DNA of 40,061 nucleotides from RFXV01 sp038150465 (GTDB lineage Bacteria > Bacteroidota > Bacteroidia > Flavobacteriales > Schleiferiaceae): contig JAYOTP010000021.1 in assembly GCA_038150465.1 (NCBI GenBank), positions 1 to 40,061 on the forward strand, written 5' to 3'. The notes under the pieces were generated by a model. The model ran no database searches. It saw only the letters and a list, made by a program, of their open reading frames with translations, and was not told where the DNA came from. Both the position numbers and the translations under genes were made by a program. This document shows, in pieces, positions 23,711-33,425 of this stretch (the stretch's first letter is position 1; each line of letters opens with the position of its first letter).

Positions 23711-25863
23711 ACCGACTCTTGGCCGCCATATTCGTCCTTTTCAGCCCGATCCTTGGGGCACAGACTTCGTTCGAAGAGCGCACCACCACTTCGAGCAATA
23801 TGCGTTTGAATGTCACCAATCTTGGCACCTTCGGAAACGCCTGGCGTGGCTACCGGGATGGCAGCGGAGACCCTTCCTGTGAATATCCGGCGGGTTCGGG
23901 GATCGAGCACCTTTTTGAGGGCGGCATCTGGATCGGTGGACTGGAAAACGGTGCCAACGTCCGAGTGAGCACCTCGGCCTACGATCAGCCACAAGGCTAT
24001 GCACCCGGACGGGCAGGTTTTGAGTTCACCGCCTCTCCAGGCAGTCAGCTCGGCGAACGATCCAGCCTTCAGGACAATCCGAATTACTCTCTTCAGGCGG
24101 TTTCTCATCAGGATTACATTGCCGCATTCACCGACGCCAATGTGCAGATCCCGGGAACAAGCATTCCCATCAGCCAGCACACCAGCCCAATGAACATCGA
24201 GGTGGAGATGAAGACCTACAACTGGAATTATACCTTCTCGGATTTCATGGTCATCGTCGACCTCAAGCTGCGCAATGCCGGCACCTCTTTTTTCGACGAA
24301 CTCTATGTGGCGCTTTGGAACAACACTGTCGTTCGGAACATCACGGTCACGCCTGCCGGATCGGGCGGATCCGTGTTCTACAGCCAGGGCGGAAACGGCT
24401 ACATGGACAGTCTGCATTTGGCCTATTGCTACGACGCCACTGGTGATGTGGGCTTCACCGACAGCTACATCGGTCAGAAGTTCCTCGGTGCCGAGGACAA
24501 ATACGGATTCCACCACCCGCATGTGGATTCTTCGCTGAACAGCCTGACCGGACTTCTGGAAGCCGATACAGCCTTTGATGTGCACTATAACGGATGGCAG
24601 TTCAACTCGAGCAGTGCCGCCTACGCCTTTCCATCCACGGACAATCAGCGCTATCTGAAGATGTCTGACGGGTTGAACCACAGCCCCTGTTGGACCAACC
24701 CGAGCCTGCCCAATTGTGCGGGTTTGGACATTCAATCAGACTTCAATGCGCCAGGAAACCGATCGGATCTGCTGGCGGCAGGACCTTTTAGAAAGTTCGA
24801 GCCGGGAGACGAGATCACCGTCACTTTCGCCTACGTGGTCGGTCCCAAGAACGAAGACGGCAATCCAAATACGGACAACAATCCGGTCCAGAGGGCGCAT
24901 CTGATCAACAATGCCAATTGGGCGCAAACGGCCTTCAACGGAGAAGACGTCAATTTCAATGGGCTCTTGGACAGCGGAGAGGACACGGACGGCAATGGAA
25001 AGATCACCCGCTTCATTCTGCCCAGTCCACCCGATGTGCCCCGCACGCGCATTGAAGCGAGCGATGGCAAAGTGGACATTTACTGGAGCAATAATTCCGA
25101 GGCAAGCGTCGACCCGATCACACGCATCAAAGACTTTGAAGGATACCGTGTCTATCTGTCCAAACTGGGCTTTGATGTGACCGGTACGCCGGATCTGGCC
25201 CGGGATTTTGTGCAGATCGCTTCTTACGACAGCACCGGGAACGGACTCTTCTTCGACAATGGATTCGGAGCGATACAACTGCCCGATCCGGTCTATTTTG
25301 ATGGGGATACCGTGGCCTATCACTACAGGTACACAATGGATGGTTTGCAGAATGGCTGGCAGCACGCCGTGGCGGTGACCGCATTCGACCGGGGAAATCC
25401 AGCGTCCAATCTCGAGCCCCTGGAATCGAGCTATCTCGCCAATGATTTCCGCGTCTTTCCGGGCACACAGGCCAATGAGGACATGAACAATGCTCAGCCC
25501 TTTGCCTATCCCAACCCATACTACTTCGGATCGGCCTGGGAAGGAAGAAGCAATTTTCAGGAGGAGAGCCGAAAACTGATCTTCGCCAACCTTCCACGCC
25601 GCTGCCGCATCACCATATTCAATCCAGCCGGCGATCTGATGGACCAATTCGTACACGATGCAGCATACGACGGTCAGGACATCAGATGGTTCCGTTCCTT
25701 TGGCAGCGAAGACCCAGGGGAAAATGTTTTCTCCGGCGGAGAACACGCCTGGGACCTGCTCACACAAGACACACAGATCATATCCCGCGGTCTCTACATG
25801 TTCACCGTAGAAGACCTGGATACGGGAAAGACCTACACCTCTAAATTCGTCGTCATCAAATAA
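23701..25863 (+). CDS. Large secreted protein, T9SS-like C-terminus, function unknown
   Basis: This 720-aa protein has a signal peptide (MAVNRLLAAIFVLFSPILGAQ). I do not recognise the N-terminal 380 residues; they contain EHLFEGGIWIGGLENG and repeated aromatic/Gly strands and look beta-rich. Residues 416-435 form a calcium-loop-like motif (DVNFNGLLDSGEDTDGNGKI). An FN3-like stretch follows (TRIEASDGKVDIYWSNNS). The C-terminus resembles a sorting or FlgD-like Ig domain: FAYPNPYYFG, RRCRITIFNPAGDLMDQF, then GLYMFTVEDLDTGKTYTSKFVVIK. It overlaps the nuclease gene by 10 bp, and the next gene begins 23 bp after its stop, so it is part of the same operon. It is probably a surface-exposed partner of the TonB receptor or of the nuclease; that is inference only. 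Confidence 0.75.
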   Translation: MAVNRLLAAIFVLFSPILGAQTSFEERTTTSSNMRLNVTNLGTFGNAWRGYRDGSGDPSCEYPAGSGIEHLFEGGIWIGGLENGANVRVSTSAYDQPQGYAPGRAGFEFTASPGSQLGERSSLQDNPNYSLQAVSHQDYIAAFTDANVQIPGTSIPISQHTSPMNIEVEMKTYNWNYTFSDFMVIVDLKLRNAGTSFFDELYVALWNNTVVRNITVTPAGSGGSVFYSQGGNGYMDSLHLAYCYDATGDVGFTDSYIGQKFLGAEDKYGFHHPHVDSSLNSLTGLLEADTAFDVHYNGWQFNSSSAAYAFPSTDNQRYLKMSDGLNHSPCWTNPSLPNCAGLDIQSDFNAPGNRSDLLAAGPFRKFEPGDEITVTFAYVVGPKNEDGNPNTDNNPVQRAHLINNANWAQTAFNGEDVNFNGLLDSGEDTDGNGKITRFILPSPPDVPRTRIEASDGKVDIYWSNNSEASVDPITRIKDFEGYRVYLSKLGFDVTGTPDLARDFVQIASYDSTGNGLFFDNGFGAIQLPDPVYFDGDTVAYHYRYTMDGLQNGWQHAVAVTAFDRGNPASNLEPLESSYLANDFRVFPGTQANEDMNNAQPFAYPNPYYFGSAWEGRSNFQEESRKLIFANLPRRCRITIFNPAGDLMDQFVHDAAYDGQDIRWFRSFGSEDPGENVFSGGEHAWDLLTQDTQIISRGLYMFTVEDLDTGKTYTSKFVVIK

Positions 25864-25886
25864 CAACAGCGCACAACCCGAATACC

Positions 25887-28133
25887 ATGAAACACCTCTC
25901 TCTCATCCTTGCATTGATATGCACCTGCTGGACTGCTCAGGCACAGACCCCCTATGTCAGCATCAACAGCATCATGACCATTCCGCAGTCGGATCTGCAG
26001 AATTGCAACGACACCACGAGCTATTTGGGCGATACAGTGGTCACACGAGGCATCGTCATCATCGACGGCGGTCTGTCTGAAGTGGCTTCTGGGAGCGTAC
26101 AAGGCGGTCTTCGTCCGTTCATACATGTGGTGGACACCGCCGCAGGTGGCGCCATGGATCCTTTCAGCTCCATCGAGGTGATGGGTGTGATCCGCGATGC
26201 CTCGGGCAACCTCATCCCACACCCCAACTTCATCTACGTGGCTCCCGGCGACGTGGTCGAGATCACGGGCATCGTAGGGGAATACAATGGAAGCAAGCAG
26301 ATCTCTTTGCTGGATGGAAATTCCTTCAACGTCTTGAATACGGCCGCTGCTCCGAGTCCGGCCATTGTTCCATTGAGCGATCTGAACGACGCCAATGCGA
26401 TCAACCAATTGCCCACCGGTGAGCAATGGGAAGGCGCTTATGCCAAGATCGAGAACGTGACCGTTTCAGAGGTCATCTACTTTTCTGGCGGCAGCCGCGT
26501 GAGCTTCAATATTGTGGACGGAAGCGGAAACCGGATGAATGTATCCGACCGCTACCTCGCCCAGAAATTGCCCTCACATCAGGTGATCAATGCCAATTCA
26601 CCCAATTCCACCGCAGCAGGCGGACCCGGCACCGGCACTTTTGTCCCTCCCGTCCCCGGTACGTTCTACAACAGCATCAGCGGGGTGATCCGTCACGATG
26701 CCAATGGATGCACAGGCGACAATGGACGCGGCTATGAGATCAACCCATTTCTTGCCTCTCACTACGACCTGGGCTATGCGCCTCCCTACATCGCCAATGT
26801 AGACCGCGATCCGCTGATCCCGACCAGCAACCAAAGTCCGGACATCACCATGAACATCACGGATTTTGACGGAAGCGTGGACAGCGTCTCCTTCTGGTAC
26901 ACCGATGATGCGAATCTGATGCCGAGTCAGTTCCAGCAGGGAAGCATCGCCTTGCTCGCCGGCACAACGGACGAATACGAGGCCAATCTGCCGAATTTCC
27001 CTGACGGGACCTTGGTGCGTTATTACATCTACGCCGAGGACAACGACGGCAACGGTTCCTATCTTCCTTCCAAGCCACTCAATCAGGCCGAACCCAACTT
27101 TGACTATTACACCGTTCGCGACAACGGTTTGATCATCCCAGATATTCAGTTCTCGCTGGCGCCCAATGGAAACTCCCCATTTGTGGGCAAGACCGTGACC
27201 GTGACCGGCTATGCGACCAGCTCCACCAAGCCCTACGATCTGGGCTATGTCTACATACAGGACCCCAACTACAGCGAGTGGTCGGGCATCGCTCTGAGAG
27301 GAAGCAACTCCCTGACGGATGTATTCCGCGGAGAAGAAGTGACCGTGACCGGACAGGTCGTGGAATCGTTCGGTTTCACCATGATCGATGTACTGAGCCT
27401 GAACCGCACCGGAAACGTCATGATGGTGCCTCCTGTTTCGATCGATCCTTCGGACAGTGCGGCCTATGCCGACCGGACCGTAGAGAAGTACGAGGGCATG
27501 CTCATTCGGGCCGAACTGCCTGGAAGCAAGGTCTGGATCACTGAGGAAAACCTCGGCTTTGGCGACTATGCGATATCCACACAGGCCGGTGCGCCCTTGC
27601 AGCGCTCCATGCGCGTACTTGCCGGAAGGCAGAGTAGCACCTCCCAGTCTTCACTCTATGTTTCCCTCGTGACCGATACCGCTCTGAGAAGCGTCAACGG
27701 ATTCATGGAAGTTCCTGCGATCGCAGTTTCCGATACCATGAACATGGATGCCCTGGTCGGGGTGCTGAGCTATGGGTTCAGCAACTACCGCATCCTGCCC
27801 AGGAACAATGACGATTTCATCGGAGTCAATGTCGCTCTCGATTCTACGGACCTCGCCTCTTCGCCCTTCAATATCGAAGAGATCCATGCGCTGCCCGGAG
27901 TCAAGGTGTATCCGAATCCGAACGCTGGCGAATTCCGCGTGGGAATGGAGTCCATTCGCCCCATGACCTATCGCCTGATGAACTTCCAGGGGCAGCTGCT
28001 ACAAGAAGGGATCATTGAGCGGGACGGACAGCGGATCGACGCAAGCCAACTGCCCAGTGGTTTCTATACCCTGATCCTCGAAGATTCAGCCACCGAGCGC
28101 CATGCGGTCGAAAAGATCCTGATCCGCCGATAG
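25887..28133 (+). CDS. Secreted OB-fold-like multidomain protein with T9SS sorting domain
   Basis: The 748-aa protein has a signal peptide (MKHLSLILALICTCWTAQAQ). Several regions look like OB-fold or DUF5689-type modules: GDTVVTRGIVIIDGG near residue 50, APGDVVEITGIVGEYNG near 120, GKTVTVTGYATSS near 435 and GEEVTVTGQVVESFG near 485, each with the 'G-x-V-x-V-x-G-x-V' pattern. Around residues 315-385 an Ig-like domain is suggested (SPDITMNITDFDGSVDSV). The C-terminus is a type A T9SS sorting domain (VKVYPNPNAGEFRVGM ... QLPSGFYTLILED ... EKILIRR). OB modules accompany EEP nucleases in secreted bacterial DNases, here apparently as a separate chain in the same operon. No catalytic motif is visible. 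Confidence 0.75.
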   Translation: MKHLSLILALICTCWTAQAQTPYVSINSIMTIPQSDLQNCNDTTSYLGDTVVTRGIVIIDGGLSEVASGSVQGGLRPFIHVVDTAAGGAMDPFSSIEVMGVIRDASGNLIPHPNFIYVAPGDVVEITGIVGEYNGSKQISLLDGNSFNVLNTAAAPSPAIVPLSDLNDANAINQLPTGEQWEGAYAKIENVTVSEVIYFSGGSRVSFNIVDGSGNRMNVSDRYLAQKLPSHQVINANSPNSTAAGGPGTGTFVPPVPGTFYNSISGVIRHDANGCTGDNGRGYEINPFLASHYDLGYAPPYIANVDRDPLIPTSNQSPDITMNITDFDGSVDSVSFWYTDDANLMPSQFQQGSIALLAGTTDEYEANLPNFPDGTLVRYYIYAEDNDGNGSYLPSKPLNQAEPNFDYYTVRDNGLIIPDIQFSLAPNGNSPFVGKTVTVTGYATSSTKPYDLGYVYIQDPNYSEWSGIALRGSNSLTDVFRGEEVTVTGQVVESFGFTMIDVLSLNRTGNVMMVPPVSIDPSDSAAYADRTVEKYEGMLIRAELPGSKVWITEENLGFGDYAISTQAGAPLQRSMRVLAGRQSSTSQSSLYVSLVTDTALRSVNGFMEVPAIAVSDTMNMDALVGVLSYGFSNYRILPRNNDDFIGVNVALDSTDLASSPFNIEEIHALPGVKVYPNPNAGEFRVGMESIRPMTYRLMNFQGQLLQEGIIERDGQRIDASQLPSGFYTLILEDSATERHAVEKILIRR

Positions 28134-28145
28134 GCGATCGCCTCC

Positions 28146-29588
28146 GTGCGCTGGGAAAAAGCACATATTGGATGGATGGGAGCGGTTCTGCTCCTTTCCC
28201 TCTCCTGCAGGAAAACGGGTGAGCTGTTGCCGAACAGCCCACCCGACTCCTATTTCGTTGTGGACAGCATTCCCCTTTCCGGACAGCAAAGACTGAACAG
28301 TCAGGTGTCGCTGAGTTGGTATGGTACAGACCGTGACGGCTATGTGACCGGTTTCGAACTGAGCGAGGATGGTGTGAACTGGCGATTCACAGAGCGACAG
28401 GACAGTTTGTTCAAGTTTGCTTTGCCCAGCGGCAACGACTCTGTGGATATCGAACTCTGGCTGCGTTCTGTGGACGACAAAGGAGCGGTCGATCCCGACC
28501 CTGCCTTCTTGCGCATTCCCGTGAAGAATTCGCCTCCGCAAGCCTCCTTTGAACAGAAGGCGCTTCCCAACGACAGTGTGCGATCGGTGGTGACCTTCCG
28601 CTGGAACTATTCGGATCCCGATGGAGCCGAGTCGGTCGTCTCCGCATTCCTGAAAGTCAATCAGGGCAGCTGGACGCCCATCGACCGAAATCAGGCGCTC
28701 GTCTCCCTCGTCCTCGACCCTTCAGCATCCGGAAATGCGACAGCAGAGCTTTACTACGGCACAGAGAACAATGCATCGCTGACCGTGGATGGGCTTCTTG
28801 CAGACGCCCCCAATCAGATGTATTTGAAGGTGCAGGATCTGGCGGGCTCGGAAAGTTCTGTGGATTCGTCCAATGTGTTCTTCCTGCGCCAAAAGACCAG
28901 CGATCTCCTGCTGGTGGGTGCACAGCCCACATCGGTTCGACAAGCGTACACGGGCTTGTTGGACGAATTGAACATCAGCTATGACATCGAGGATTATCAC
29001 CGCAATGCAGCAGCCGATGCGCCTAAATTCTGGGATCCGGGTTTTCGTTTGTTGAGCGGACTCTACGACAAGTTGTTCATCTATGCCGACCCCAGCACCC
29101 TGCCCCCGAATCCGGTCTCAGGAGCAGAAGAACCGCTCTTGAATCTGGCCGCATCCGCCATACAGATCTTCACCGACAAAGGAGGAAAGAGCCTGACCAC
29201 AACCTCCTTCACTCCGACTGCCGACATCACGCCGCTCATCGGCGCCTTTCCCATCGATCAGGTCATCAGCTCCCCGGGGCAGGCTCGGGTGGTTCCCGAT
29301 AGTGGCTTGTATTCCGTGGACTCCATCGCTTATCCCGACCTATTCCCCTCCTCCATCGACATCGGCGTAGACCCTTTTGTGCGTTCGGCAGACTCCGAAC
29401 TCTTCTATCGGGCCCGACTCACCCGACTGAGCGGATGGAATGGAGACGACCTGATCGCCTCAAGGCGAAGGAGGAATGGCTCGGTCAATCAGATCCTGTT
29501 CAGCATCGAACTCCACAAGTATCTGGGCGATCGGCCCGCCATGCTGCAGCTCTTCGATCAAATATTCAACGATGATTTCGACTGGTAG
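28146..29588 (+). CDS. Ig/FN3-like surface lipoprotein, function unknown
   Basis: The 480-aa protein is read from GTG 28146, which gives a positively charged signal peptide with lipobox (VRWEKAHIGWMGAVLLLSLSC, Cys21). ATG 28176 is an alternative but would leave a signal without basic residues. Two Ig/FN3-like domains follow (about residues 30-125 and 130-240; VSLSWYGTDRDGYVTGFELS and TFRWNYSDPDGAESVVSAF). Residues about 255-475 look like a Rossmann-type alpha/beta domain (DLLLVGAQPTSVRQAYTGLLDEL, then LYDKLFIYADP). It lies 12 bp after the OB-fold gene and overlaps the TonB receptor gene by 17 bp. It could be the receptor's surface lipoprotein partner, in the role SusD plays for SusC, although it is not SusD-like. 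Confidence 0.72.
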   Translation: MRWEKAHIGWMGAVLLLSLSCRKTGELLPNSPPDSYFVVDSIPLSGQQRLNSQVSLSWYGTDRDGYVTGFELSEDGVNWRFTERQDSLFKFALPSGNDSVDIELWLRSVDDKGAVDPDPAFLRIPVKNSPPQASFEQKALPNDSVRSVVTFRWNYSDPDGAESVVSAFLKVNQGSWTPIDRNQALVSLVLDPSASGNATAELYYGTENNASLTVDGLLADAPNQMYLKVQDLAGSESSVDSSNVFFLRQKTSDLLLVGAQPTSVRQAYTGLLDELNISYDIEDYHRNAAADAPKFWDPGFRLLSGLYDKLFIYADPSTLPPNPVSGAEEPLLNLAASAIQIFTDKGGKSLTTTSFTPTADITPLIGAFPIDQVISSPGQARVVPDSGLYSVDSIAYPDLFPSSIDIGVDPFVRSADSELFYRARLTRLSGWNGDDLIASRRRRNGSVNQILFSIELHKYLGDRPAMLQLFDQIFNDDFDW

Positions 29589-32415
29589 GGCACTCTTTCT
29601 TTTTCTGCTGCTGGCTCTGAGCCTTTCGGTCGGTGCGCAGGAATCCACGGGCACCCTTACCGGGACGGTGAAGGACAAGAATACAGGCGAACTGCTCTTT
29701 GGTGCCGGTATCAAGCTGGTGGGAACCTATAAAGGGCAGACCTCCGATCTGGACGGGCGCTTTGTCATCAGCGGCATCAAGGCCGGAGACTACAACATCA
29801 AGGTGCAGTACATCGGTTACAGCACAACGCTGCTCACGGGTATCCGCGTTGAAGCAGGTGGCATAAAAAATATCGAGGTGAATATGCTTCCTGCCGTCGA
29901 AAACCTTCAGGAGGTGACCGTGGTGGGGCGGCAGACACAGGTGAATCTTGAATTGGCCGCCTCGGAGATCAGTGTGAGCAGGGAGCAGATCGAGGGAATG
30001 AACAGCCGAGATGTACAGGAAGTTGTGGCTCTGCAGGCGGGCGTGGTGAAAACACAAGACGGCATTCAGATCCGTGGAGCGCGGGTCTACGAAACAGAAT
30101 ACATTGTGGACGGTATCAGTGCACAGGATCCATTGGCGGGTACCGGATTCGGTGTACAAGTGGCCAGCGGCTCGGTCGAACAGCTGGATATTCTGACCGG
30201 AGGCGTAAGCGCCGAGTACGGTGGAGGTTCCTCAGGAGTGATCAACACCCAGATACGGGAAGCAGGCGAAAAGGTCGAGATCTCGGGTTCCTGGCAATCC
30301 GATCACCTGTTTGGAAGCGGTGCCCGCAGCTCCTTCAACTCAGATGTCATGGAATTGACCATCGGGCTGCCTCTCAACAAGAAAAAGAACCTGACGCTCT
30401 TCAACAACCTGACCACGCTGATGACCGATGAGTACTTCGGTCCGACCGCCAGCCAATTGCGCAGCTCTTTGATGTCCGCCACCCCGGAAATGTGGGCCCC
30501 TCGATACACCAACGGCTTCACCCATACCACCAAGCTGGCCTGGAAACTCCCCTCCGGAACCAAGATCACCCTGACCAATCAGCATTCGCTCAACATCAAT
30601 CAGAATTCCCGCACCCTGCAGATCGTAGGTTTTGACGCCATTCTCCGACCGGGTTTCCAATATCCCTTCTCACTCGACCTGGACAATGCGACCACCTACA
30701 CCCACCACTCCAATCTGACGGCGATCAACCTCCGGCACCTGATCAACGAACGCTGGGGATTGAGCGTGTCCCTTGGTCGGCTGTTCACCAATCTTCGGGC
30801 GGATGCCAATGGGCGGCCCTTCCGATACGAAACAGTGGATCAGATCTTTGACCCGGCGAACATCGTCACAAATCCGATCGGCGTTTTCAACCCGGGAGAT
30901 CCGACAGGGATCTATTATGTGTTGCCCGGGGACGGATTGTACAATAACGGCGGGATATCCACGCTGTGGCACGATCATTATGCGCGGGAATACACCCTGA
31001 AGGCCAAGATGAACTGGTTCCCGAATCCCGCCCATGAAGTGGGTTTTGGTTTTGAGCACCAACTGCTGGAGTACCAGTGGGTGGATGTGAGCCGTCCGTG
31101 GGTGGGTGCACCGATACAGATCAACGACAGCGTTCAAACGCCCAACATCAGCATTGGAAGCAGCAACGACATCTGGAAGGTTCGTCCACAGGAGGGCGGG
31201 CTTTTCATTCAGGACAAGATCACCTACAAAGGGATCATGGCCACCCTGGGGCTCCGACTGAATTATTGGGCGCCCGGCGCCTTCGCAGACGATGCAGTGG
31301 ATGATCCGAATGCTCCTGTGATCGGGCAGATCCGAACCGATTATCAGGACAATACGGTCGGTCTCTTTGGACTGCGCTGGAAAGCCCGGCTGCTCCCAAA
31401 GGTCAATGTCACCTTCCCCGTGACCGAGAACAACATGCTCTTTTTCAATTACGGACATTCCATGCGCATCCCGCATCCGCGCTTCGTGTACGCCGGACTG
31501 GATCCCGTATTCCAAGACCGGTCTTTTTTGTCCAGCCTGGGCAATCCAGACCTCGACCCCGAGGTGAATGTCTCTTACGAGATCGGAGTGAAGTCTCAGA
31601 TCACACGCGATTTTGCACTGAGCATTTCCGCCTACAACAACAATCGTTTCGACTACATCGTCAGCCGCAGAGTGATCGTGAAGGACCAGACCGGAAGACC
31701 AGTGACCAAGAACCTGTACATCAATCAGGACTATGCCAAGATCGCTGGCGTGGAGGTCGGTGCCTTCTATCGTTTCAAGGAACAATGGGACCTGTTCTCA
31801 AATGTATCCTATCAGGTGGCGCGTGGAAAGAGCAACAGTGCACGCGAGAGCTCCCTTCAGATCGAACAAACTGGTGAAGTGGCCCTGACCCGGGAACAGT
31901 ATCTGGCATGGGACAGGCCGTGGACGATCAATGCGGGCGTTTCCTACAGTCCGGACGCCAGCCAAAGTTGGTGGGGCTTCAATCCCAAAGGCCTGCGGGC
32001 ATTCGTGAGCTTCAACTACACCTCTGGCTTTCGATACACGCCCCAGGAAAAAGTGGCAGAGAACGATCTGGGACGGCCCGAGTACCGCATTGAAGTGGAT
32101 CGCTATCTGGAAGAACAGGCCAGTCCGTGGATCAATTTCGATGGAAAGCTGAGCTATCAGTGGATGTGGAACAAGCAGAAGGAAACCGGGCTGATCTTCA
32201 GTGTGGAAGCGCGGAATCTGCTCGACAACAAAAATGCCCAGATCATCAATCCAGTGACCGGGCGCGCCTACGAGTACGGAGACGATGTGCCCAATACCTG
32301 GCGTGATCCGCGTCCGGAGTACAATGGGCCGCAGGAAAGTGGTGTGGATCCGAGGAATCCATCGCGCTACCTCGCTCCCCGGCAGTTCTTATACGGAATC
32401 GCATTTCGCTTTTGA
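29572..32415 (+). CDS. TonB-dependent outer-membrane receptor with carboxypeptidase-D-like regulatory domain
   Basis: The 947-aa receptor starts at ATG 29572, which gives the signal peptide MISTGRALFLFLLLALSLSVGAQ; the start lies inside the previous gene's last 17 bp. Residues about 26-105 are a CarboxypepD_reg-like domain (GTLTGTVKDKNTGELLFGAG ... GYNI-like KAGDYNIKVQYIGY). The plug follows at about 115-245 (LQEVTVVGRQ, IQIRGARVYETEYIVDGI, DILTGGVSAEYGGGSSGVIN). The remainder is a 22-strand-type barrel ending in RQFLYGIAFRF with the terminal Phe expected of outer-membrane proteins. It should import a ligand using TonB energy, or move surface components. There is no SusD homologue next to it, so it is not a typical SusC polysaccharide system. 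Confidence 0.92.
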   Translation: MISTGRALFLFLLLALSLSVGAQESTGTLTGTVKDKNTGELLFGAGIKLVGTYKGQTSDLDGRFVISGIKAGDYNIKVQYIGYSTTLLTGIRVEAGGIKNIEVNMLPAVENLQEVTVVGRQTQVNLELAASEISVSREQIEGMNSRDVQEVVALQAGVVKTQDGIQIRGARVYETEYIVDGISAQDPLAGTGFGVQVASGSVEQLDILTGGVSAEYGGGSSGVINTQIREAGEKVEISGSWQSDHLFGSGARSSFNSDVMELTIGLPLNKKKNLTLFNNLTTLMTDEYFGPTASQLRSSLMSATPEMWAPRYTNGFTHTTKLAWKLPSGTKITLTNQHSLNINQNSRTLQIVGFDAILRPGFQYPFSLDLDNATTYTHHSNLTAINLRHLINERWGLSVSLGRLFTNLRADANGRPFRYETVDQIFDPANIVTNPIGVFNPGDPTGIYYVLPGDGLYNNGGISTLWHDHYAREYTLKAKMNWFPNPAHEVGFGFEHQLLEYQWVDVSRPWVGAPIQINDSVQTPNISIGSSNDIWKVRPQEGGLFIQDKITYKGIMATLGLRLNYWAPGAFADDAVDDPNAPVIGQIRTDYQDNTVGLFGLRWKARLLPKVNVTFPVTENNMLFFNYGHSMRIPHPRFVYAGLDPVFQDRSFLSSLGNPDLDPEVNVSYEIGVKSQITRDFALSISAYNNNRFDYIVSRRVIVKDQTGRPVTKNLYINQDYAKIAGVEVGAFYRFKEQWDLFSNVSYQVARGKSNSARESSLQIEQTGEVALTREQYLAWDRPWTINAGVSYSPDASQSWWGFNPKGLRAFVSFNYTSGFRYTPQEKVAENDLGRPEYRIEVDRYLEEQASPWINFDGKLSYQWMWNKQKETGLIFSVEARNLLDNKNAQIINPVTGRAYEYGDDVPNTWRDPRPEYNGPQESGVDPRNPSRYLAPRQFLYGIAFRF

Positions 32416-33425
32416 TGAAGAAAAAGGCCTGCATAGCGATCCTTCTGACCCTCCTGCTGTATAAGGCGGAGGCACAGCTGATCCCGATCTACGGAGGGGA
32501 ACGGGCGGGTCTGTCCTCTTTGGTCTTCCTGAAGAACGATATGAGTGCCCGCTCGCTGGGTATGGCCGGCGCCTCTGTGGCCAACGACGGAGATGCCTAC
32601 GCCTTCATGACCAATCCCGCAGCGGCGATGCAACTCGATGGAAGCAGCTGGAGTGCGAGCAACTATTTCATCGGCAGCGATGTGCACCAAAGCTGGTTGT
32701 GCGGTTCTTTTCCAATGAAGGACAAGGTCTCGGTGCTTGGCGTTCATCTGAACAGTTTGAATTCAGGGGCCATACCCGAACGGACAGAATTCCAACCTGG
32801 GGGCACAGGACGCAGCATCTATGTGACCAATCTCTCGGCCGGGATCGGTTACGCGCGTCAGCTGAGCAGCCTTTTCAGCGTGGGAGTCAATCTGAAATAC
32901 CTCTATGAGGGAATTGCCGAATACAGCGACCATACGGCTGCTGTGGATGTGAGTTTCCTCTACAAGACCGATTACAAGAAACTGCAGTTTGCGGTCATGG
33001 TCCAGAACTTTGGCGGCAACAGTTCTCTCAGCGGAAGCGATCTGCCCGTGGGATTCAATCGCTCTGCGCCAGGAGATCTGGAAGACAATACGGTGCCCAC
33101 AAGATTCATGATGGGCGTATCCGCAGTGCCCTGGGAGGCCAATGGTCATTCCCTCCGGACGAGCCTGCAGCTGAATCACCCCAATGACAATGCAGAGAAT
33201 TACCGCATCGGTCTGGAATATTCGTGGCGCAGCATTCTTTCGGTCCGCAGCGGCATGCGCCTGAATGTTCGTGGACAGCCCTATCCCACCTTTGGCTTTT
33301 CGGTTCGCAGCCTGATGGGCATGCATCCGCTCTATCTTGATTACGCTGTGAATCCGACAGACCTGCTCGGCTTCCAACACCACATCGGACTGCGCTTCAG
33401 CATCCTGAAAAACGAGAGGAGATGA
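32415..33425 (+). CDS. PorV/PorQ-family outer-membrane beta-barrel protein
   Basis: The 336-aa protein has a signal peptide (MKKKACIAILLTLLLYKAEA) and the PorV/PorQ (FadL-like) hallmark near residue 45: ARSLGMAGASVANDGDAYAFMTNPAAAMQLDG. The rest is an amphipathic barrel pattern with alternating aromatics (SAGIGYARQLSSLFSVGVNLKYLYEG) and ends in RFSILKNERR. PorV of T9SS shuttles sorting-domain cargo from the translocon to the attachment machinery. This copy is encoded among T9SS-type secreted proteins and a TonB receptor, so it could be a dedicated shuttle. Start and stop are coupled: ATG overlaps the receptor stop (TGATG), and its own stop overlaps the next start (ATGA). I do not assign porV versus porQ. 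Confidence 0.85.
   Translation: MKKKACIAILLTLLLYKAEAQLIPIYGGERAGLSSLVFLKNDMSARSLGMAGASVANDGDAYAFMTNPAAAMQLDGSSWSASNYFIGSDVHQSWLCGSFPMKDKVSVLGVHLNSLNSGAIPERTEFQPGGTGRSIYVTNLSAGIGYARQLSSLFSVGVNLKYLYEGIAEYSDHTAAVDVSFLYKTDYKKLQFAVMVQNFGGNSSLSGSDLPVGFNRSAPGDLEDNTVPTRFMMGVSAVPWEANGHSLRTSLQLNHPNDNAENYRIGLEYSWRSILSVRSGMRLNVRGQPYPTFGFSVRSLMGMHPLYLDYAVNPTDLLGFQHHIGLRFSILKNERR

Noticed and set aside
23698..25866. Two long minus-strand frames opposite the 720-aa protein
   Set aside because: Antisense; the plus strand has a signal peptide, operon coupling and a sorting-like C-terminus.
29476..29571. Upstream in-frame extension of the TonB receptor
   Set aside because: It overlaps the lipoprotein gene by over 100 bp and precedes, rather than forms, the signal peptide; ATG 29572 is better.
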